In this document: piece by piece, positions 60,660 to 64,000 of the stretch | Numbering within the stretch: the stretch's first letter is position 1 | Layout: each line of letters begins with the position of its first letter | NCBI GenBank assembly: GCA_007922225.1 | Contig: ML679970.1 | Span: 22,832,353 to 22,896,352, forward strand | Direction: 5' to 3' | DNA from: Emydura subglobosa | Lineage: Eukaryota > Chordata > Testudines > Chelidae | DNA length: 64,000 nt | Notes under the pieces: model-generated | Seen by the model: only the letters and a program-made list of their open reading frames with translations | Database searches by the model: none | Told to the model about the DNA's origin: nothing | Position numbers and translations under genes: made by a program

Positions 60660-61340
60660 AAGTGCTATAAAATCTTTGTGCTTCCACAGATGTCCTTGAA
60701 ATTTGCTGTGCCTCATGGAAGTGCTGAGTAGGGTTAGTGACCCAAATTTGGCATCATTTGGACTAGGGTTTCCAGAGATAAGCCCTGCAATAAATAGTCA
60801 CATTTTTCAGAAAGTTTCTAGGTGGGCTTTTTTGGGGGTGTGCGTGCATGCTCATGCAGTGCTAGCGATCAAACTATTGATGTGTTGCAAGTCACAATGG
60901 TCTCAGGTCTTGCCAGCATAAGTGCTAGTGAATGCAAAACTTTTGTTTCTCAGGGGTGTGAACTGTTGAGCAACATAAGTTTTGCCAGCACAAGTGCTTG
61001 TGTGGACAGTGCTATGTCAGCAGGAGACAGTCTCCCACCGACATAGCTACCTTTGCTCGTTTAGATGGTCTTATGTTGGCGGGAGAGCTCTCTCCTGTCG
61101 ACATAACGCAGCTACACAAGTGCTTTTACAGCAGCACAGCTGTACCGATACGGTGGTTCCATTGTAAATTTTAAGTGTAGACTAGCCCTAAGTCAATGGC
61201 ACCCACTAAGTCTTTGGAGGACCCAAATTGTGAATGGTGTTTAAGACCATGTAAATTTTTTTCACTTGCATAGATATGCAGTCTGGAAGAATTACAATGT
61301 ACATGCACAGATAAAGAAAAATGTGGGACAGTTTCTATAC
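60660..61340 (+). repeat. ~410-bp repeat unit, copy 3, split by a MITE
   Basis: TTGAAATTTGCTGTGCCTCA at 60697, TTTGGCATCATTTGGACTAG and ATTGATGTGTTGCAAGTCAC match copy 1. The later landmark CACCCACTAAGTCTTTGGAG lies 284 bp further on than in copy 1, which equals the length of the inserted MITE. Confidence 0.7.
60906..61190. mobile_element. MITE-like element inside repeat copy 3
   Basis: Non-coding text with CTTGCCAGCATAAGTGCTAG, TTTTGCCAGCACAAGTGCTT, GACAGTGCTATGTCAGCAGG, TCTCCTGTCGACATAACGCA and the end AAGTGTAGACTAGCCCTAAG. It shares phrases with 10879-11202 and 31685-31980. The length agrees with the 284-bp displacement of flanking repeat landmarks. Confidence 0.65.
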
Positions 61341-62469
61341 AGTCACTTTTTGCCTGCTTGGGTAGTTTGAGGGAACGTGCCAATGCCATTGACTGTGGTG
61401 AGCACCTGCCACTGGTGTTTCTAATGCAGATCTTTGTACACCTGTGCAATAAACATTTAGAAACTCATGTTTCACTTGCTTGCTATGAATTATCTATATT
61501 ATAACTAACATGTCTTTATTTTATGGGAGGTTTACTGTGAACACAGCAGAGTAGTATATAGCTGTTCTTACATTTTTTTTTCTTATTGTGTGAGGAGTAG
61601 CCAGAGACAGAGGTCTGTGTAAGTGAAAGATGAGGGAGAGGGTTTGAGGAATGAGGACTGGTGTGTGGTGCCTTGGATAGATTGTGAGAGAGCTATTTTA
61701 CTAATGGAGTGGGGGGAACAACTTGCTACTTCCTGACTTCCCAGGAGATAAATGTGGTCTTTTTCCAAAGAGAGACCATGCACAGGTTTGGCACTGACAG
61801 CGCTGATGTCTTGACCATGACATGAGAATTTGGTGACTACAGGCTGATTGATTTGATTTGATTTTTATTTTGGCTCCATATGCAAATTGCAGTGAATGAT
61901 ATGTACAACTGCCTAAATGACTATTAATTCCTACCAGCTGCGACAGATATGACAATATCCTGGACAAACCTTATTTAATTGTTTTTTAGGACTTCATTGT
62001 ATTAAAAATGCAAATGTTTACATACTACTGAGGGATTGTTTGTAATTCCTGGGGGGCTTTGGTCCCCCTTCCCTCATTGAACTAAGAAGAGGGGAGTGGT
62101 TATGAAAACTCACCCAGGCTGTAACACATCCAGAGAGCTACCACCACCTGCAGATAGGCTTGCATATGGGTTCAGACTGGATTCTCCAGGGACCAACAGA
62201 CCAAAAAAGGGATTTTTGGACTAACAGCCTCCTGTTAAAACTGACTCAGGGCCTTCTGATCCAGCAAATGGACAGAACCTCTGGGTCAAGGACCCTAAAT
62301 CCTTAGGAGAGAGTTGGAAAAACTTTGGCCTACTGAGGCGCTATAAGACTGAGGGGCTTGTTCTGAGTGAAAGTTATGAACTTGTGACCACAGGAAACCC
62401 TCTAGGTGGCGTTTGAAGGACTGTTCACTACCCAGATCCCTGTCCAACTAGGTTCACTGTACAACTAGG
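61341..62469. other. No recognisable gene; possible LTR-like text at the end
   Basis: AT-rich to about 62040. From 62041 to about 62460 the DNA is GC-richer with AGGAAACCCTCTAGGTGGCG and GAACTTGTGACCAC, reminiscent of an LTR downstream part, but ends are undefined. Confidence 0.35.
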
Positions 62470-63644
62470 AGGTCATATTTAATGGGGTCTTGTAGCAGTC
62501 TGACCTGGGTCTGGTACTAGTTAATATTTTCATTAATGACTTGGGTAATGAGATGGAGAACATGCTTATAAAATTTGTGGGTGATGACAAGTCTGAAGAG
62601 GTTGTGATCACTTTGCATGATAGGATTAAAATTCAAAAGAAGCTTGATAAATTGGAGAATTGGTCTGAAATCAACAAGATGAAATTCAGTGAAGCCAAGT
62701 GTAAACAGGGCCGTATCATCCTTTAGGCACAATAGGCACAGTGCCTAGGGCCTTCGAAACTTTCAGGGCCCAAGAAAAAGAATTTTATATATAATTTTTT
62801 ATTTTTATTTTAAAAAACTATTTATTAATAGCTTAAAATCAAATTAGTTATTTCGGTCGGGGGGCCTACGAAGGTCTTAAAACAGCCCTGAGTGTAAAGT
62901 ACTGCATTTAGGAAGGAAAAATCAAATGCACAACTTCAAAATGGGGAATAACTGGTTAGGGGATAATACTGCTGACAAGGATCTGGGGGTTATAATGGAT
63001 CACAAACTGAATAAGAGTCAACAATGTGATGCAGTTGTCAAAAAGGCTAATAATCTGGGGTCTGTTAACAGGAGTGTCATATATAAGATACAGGAGGTAA
63101 CTGTTCTGCATTATTCGGCACTGGTGAGGCCTCAGCTGGAATACTTGTCCAATTCTTGTCACCATGTTTTAGAAAAGAGGTGGACAAATTGGAGAAAGTC
63201 CAGAAGAAAGCAACAAAAATGATGGTAGGTTTAGAAACTATGATCTAGGAAGAAAGATTCAAAAAGACTAGGCATTTTTATTCTTCAGAAAAGAAGACTG
63301 AGTGGGGAACCTGATAAGTCTTCATATACATTAAGGGCTGTTATAAAGTGGTTGATGATCAGTTGTTTTCCATGCCCACTGAAGGTAGGACAAGAAGTAA
63401 TGGGTTAAATTTGCAGCAAGGGAGATTTAGGTTAGATATTAGGATAATTTTTCCTAACTATAAGGATAGTTAAGTACTGGAATAGAGAGGTTGCAGAATC
63501 CCATCATGGCAGGTTTTTAAGAACAAGTTAGACAAACACGTGTCAGGGATGTTCTAGTATATTTTGTCCTGTCTCAACATGGGGGGATGAATTACATAAC
63601 CTTTTGAGGTCCCTTCCTGCCCTATATTTCTAGGATTCTATGTA
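62470..63644 (+). mobile_element. CR1 LINE 3' end in sense orientation, split by a hAT
   Basis: Starts within the RT domain: translated text LVNIFINDLGNEME then FVGDDKSEE, where FVGDD stands for the usual FADD catalytic box. After the inserted hAT the frame resumes with MGNNWLGDNTADKDLGVIMD, NKSQQCDAVVKKANN and HYSALVRPQLEYL, the typical CR1 C terminus. The 3' untranslated part has GCAGCAAGGGAGATTTAGGT, GAGGTCCCTTCCTGCCCTAT and ends TTCTAGGATTCTATG, as CR1 does. Several frameshifts; inactive. Confidence 0.9.
62706..62890. mobile_element. 185-bp non-autonomous hAT-like MITE with perfect 8-bp TSD
   Basis: Starts CAGGGCCGTATCATCC and ends AAAACAGCCCTG (CAGGGC terminal inverted repeats). AGTGTAAA lies on both sides (62698-62705 and 62891-62898). 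Removing it with one TSD rejoins CR1 text (AGCCAAG + TGTAAAGTACTGC). Non-coding; AT-rich centre. Confidence 0.9.
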
Positions 63645-64000
63645 TGCCTTGCAAAATGAAGTTGAAGAGTATTTGCTGACTTTCTTTTTGCAATCTAACT
63701 ATAGTTCTCCTCCCCCTCCACCTCTTTATTTAGCTTCATTTAACAAGAGGGCAGCCATCTTCTGCATTGACTGAAGATTTACATTAATTTTCCATGTGAA
63801 GTGAATTATGATGGATTGGTCTGAAAAAAAGAAACCGTTTTCTCCAACATTTTAAAAAAATTTATAAGTCCTTTTGTTTTGCATGTTTTGAGAGAGAAGA
63901 AAAATGACATGCAAAATTTTTCATTAAAATGTTTGTTCAGTGTTTGTATTTTCTAAACTTCATTTTTTGATTTTCCTTTATCTCATTTCCTCTTTGTATC
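63645..64000. other. No recognisable gene
   Basis: AT-rich DNA to the window edge; no repeat or frame recognised. Confidence 0.5.

Overview
The window looks like repeat-rich, gene-poor nuclear DNA of a reptile, most probably a turtle. The evidence is the repeat content. It holds CR1-type LINE copies, one of them a long antisense copy of a type I associate with turtle genomes. It also holds a Penelope-like element with a GIY-YIG endonuclease domain and its usual 3' tail, a Tx1/L1-like LINE remnant, CORE/MIR-type SINEs, several non-autonomous hAT elements with 8-bp target-site duplications, and short palindromic MITE-like repeats. I recognise no host protein-coding exon, tRNA gene, rRNA gene or CRISPR array. 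Most open frames in the window are chance frames in AT-rich DNA or translations of decayed repeats. Family names come from memory of repeat types and were not checked against a database.

The most unusual locus is 3.9-8.4 kb. Two arms (3888-4689 and 7601-8402, 802 bp each) are inverted copies; I compared nearly all of their length and found no mismatch and no indel. The 2.9-kb spacer is layered. A short hAT element (7015-7495) sits in host DNA between near-identical 8-bp duplications. About 300 bp covering the host flank and the left end of that hAT is present a second time at 4892-5192. Between the two direct copies lies a GC-rich minus-strand retroelement fragment (5193-6910). It has a TATA-like box and an intact 477-codon gag-like frame with an N-terminal Cys/His cluster and an SR-rich tail. 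The last ~27 codons of that frame read into hAT sequence.

Region by region: 0-3.2 kb holds a short interspersed repeat, an LTR-like segment and a decayed hAT. From 8.4-11.2 kb there is a Penelope 3' tail, a decayed LINE ORF1 and a MITE. From 14.5-21.5 kb there are SINEs, a hAT with TSD, an LTR-like segment, a MITE and a CR1 3' end. From 21.5-31.7 kb there is almost nothing recognisable. From 31.7-36.5 kb there is a MITE, a CORE-SINE and a hAT. At 40.8-41.6 kb there is a CpG-rich, homopolymer-rich island, the best candidate for a host promoter. From 42.2-45.8 kb there is an antisense CR1 interrupted by a Tx1-like LINE 3' end. From 50.5-51.2 kb there is a hAT with a perfect TSD. From 55-56.5 kb there is a CR1 3' end, a (GT)n tract and a MITE. 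From 58.7-61.4 kb there are copies of a ~410-bp repeat unit, with the Penelope fragment between copies and a MITE inside the third. From 62.5-63.6 kb there is a sense CR1 3' end split by a 185-bp hAT with a perfect 8-bp TSD.

The identifiable parts are mobile elements at different stages of decay rather than a cooperating set of genes. The layering gives relative ages: the CR1 copies are old, the hAT and MITE insertions into them are younger, and the 802-bp inverted duplication appears very recent or is kept identical by gene conversion, unless it is an assembly artefact.
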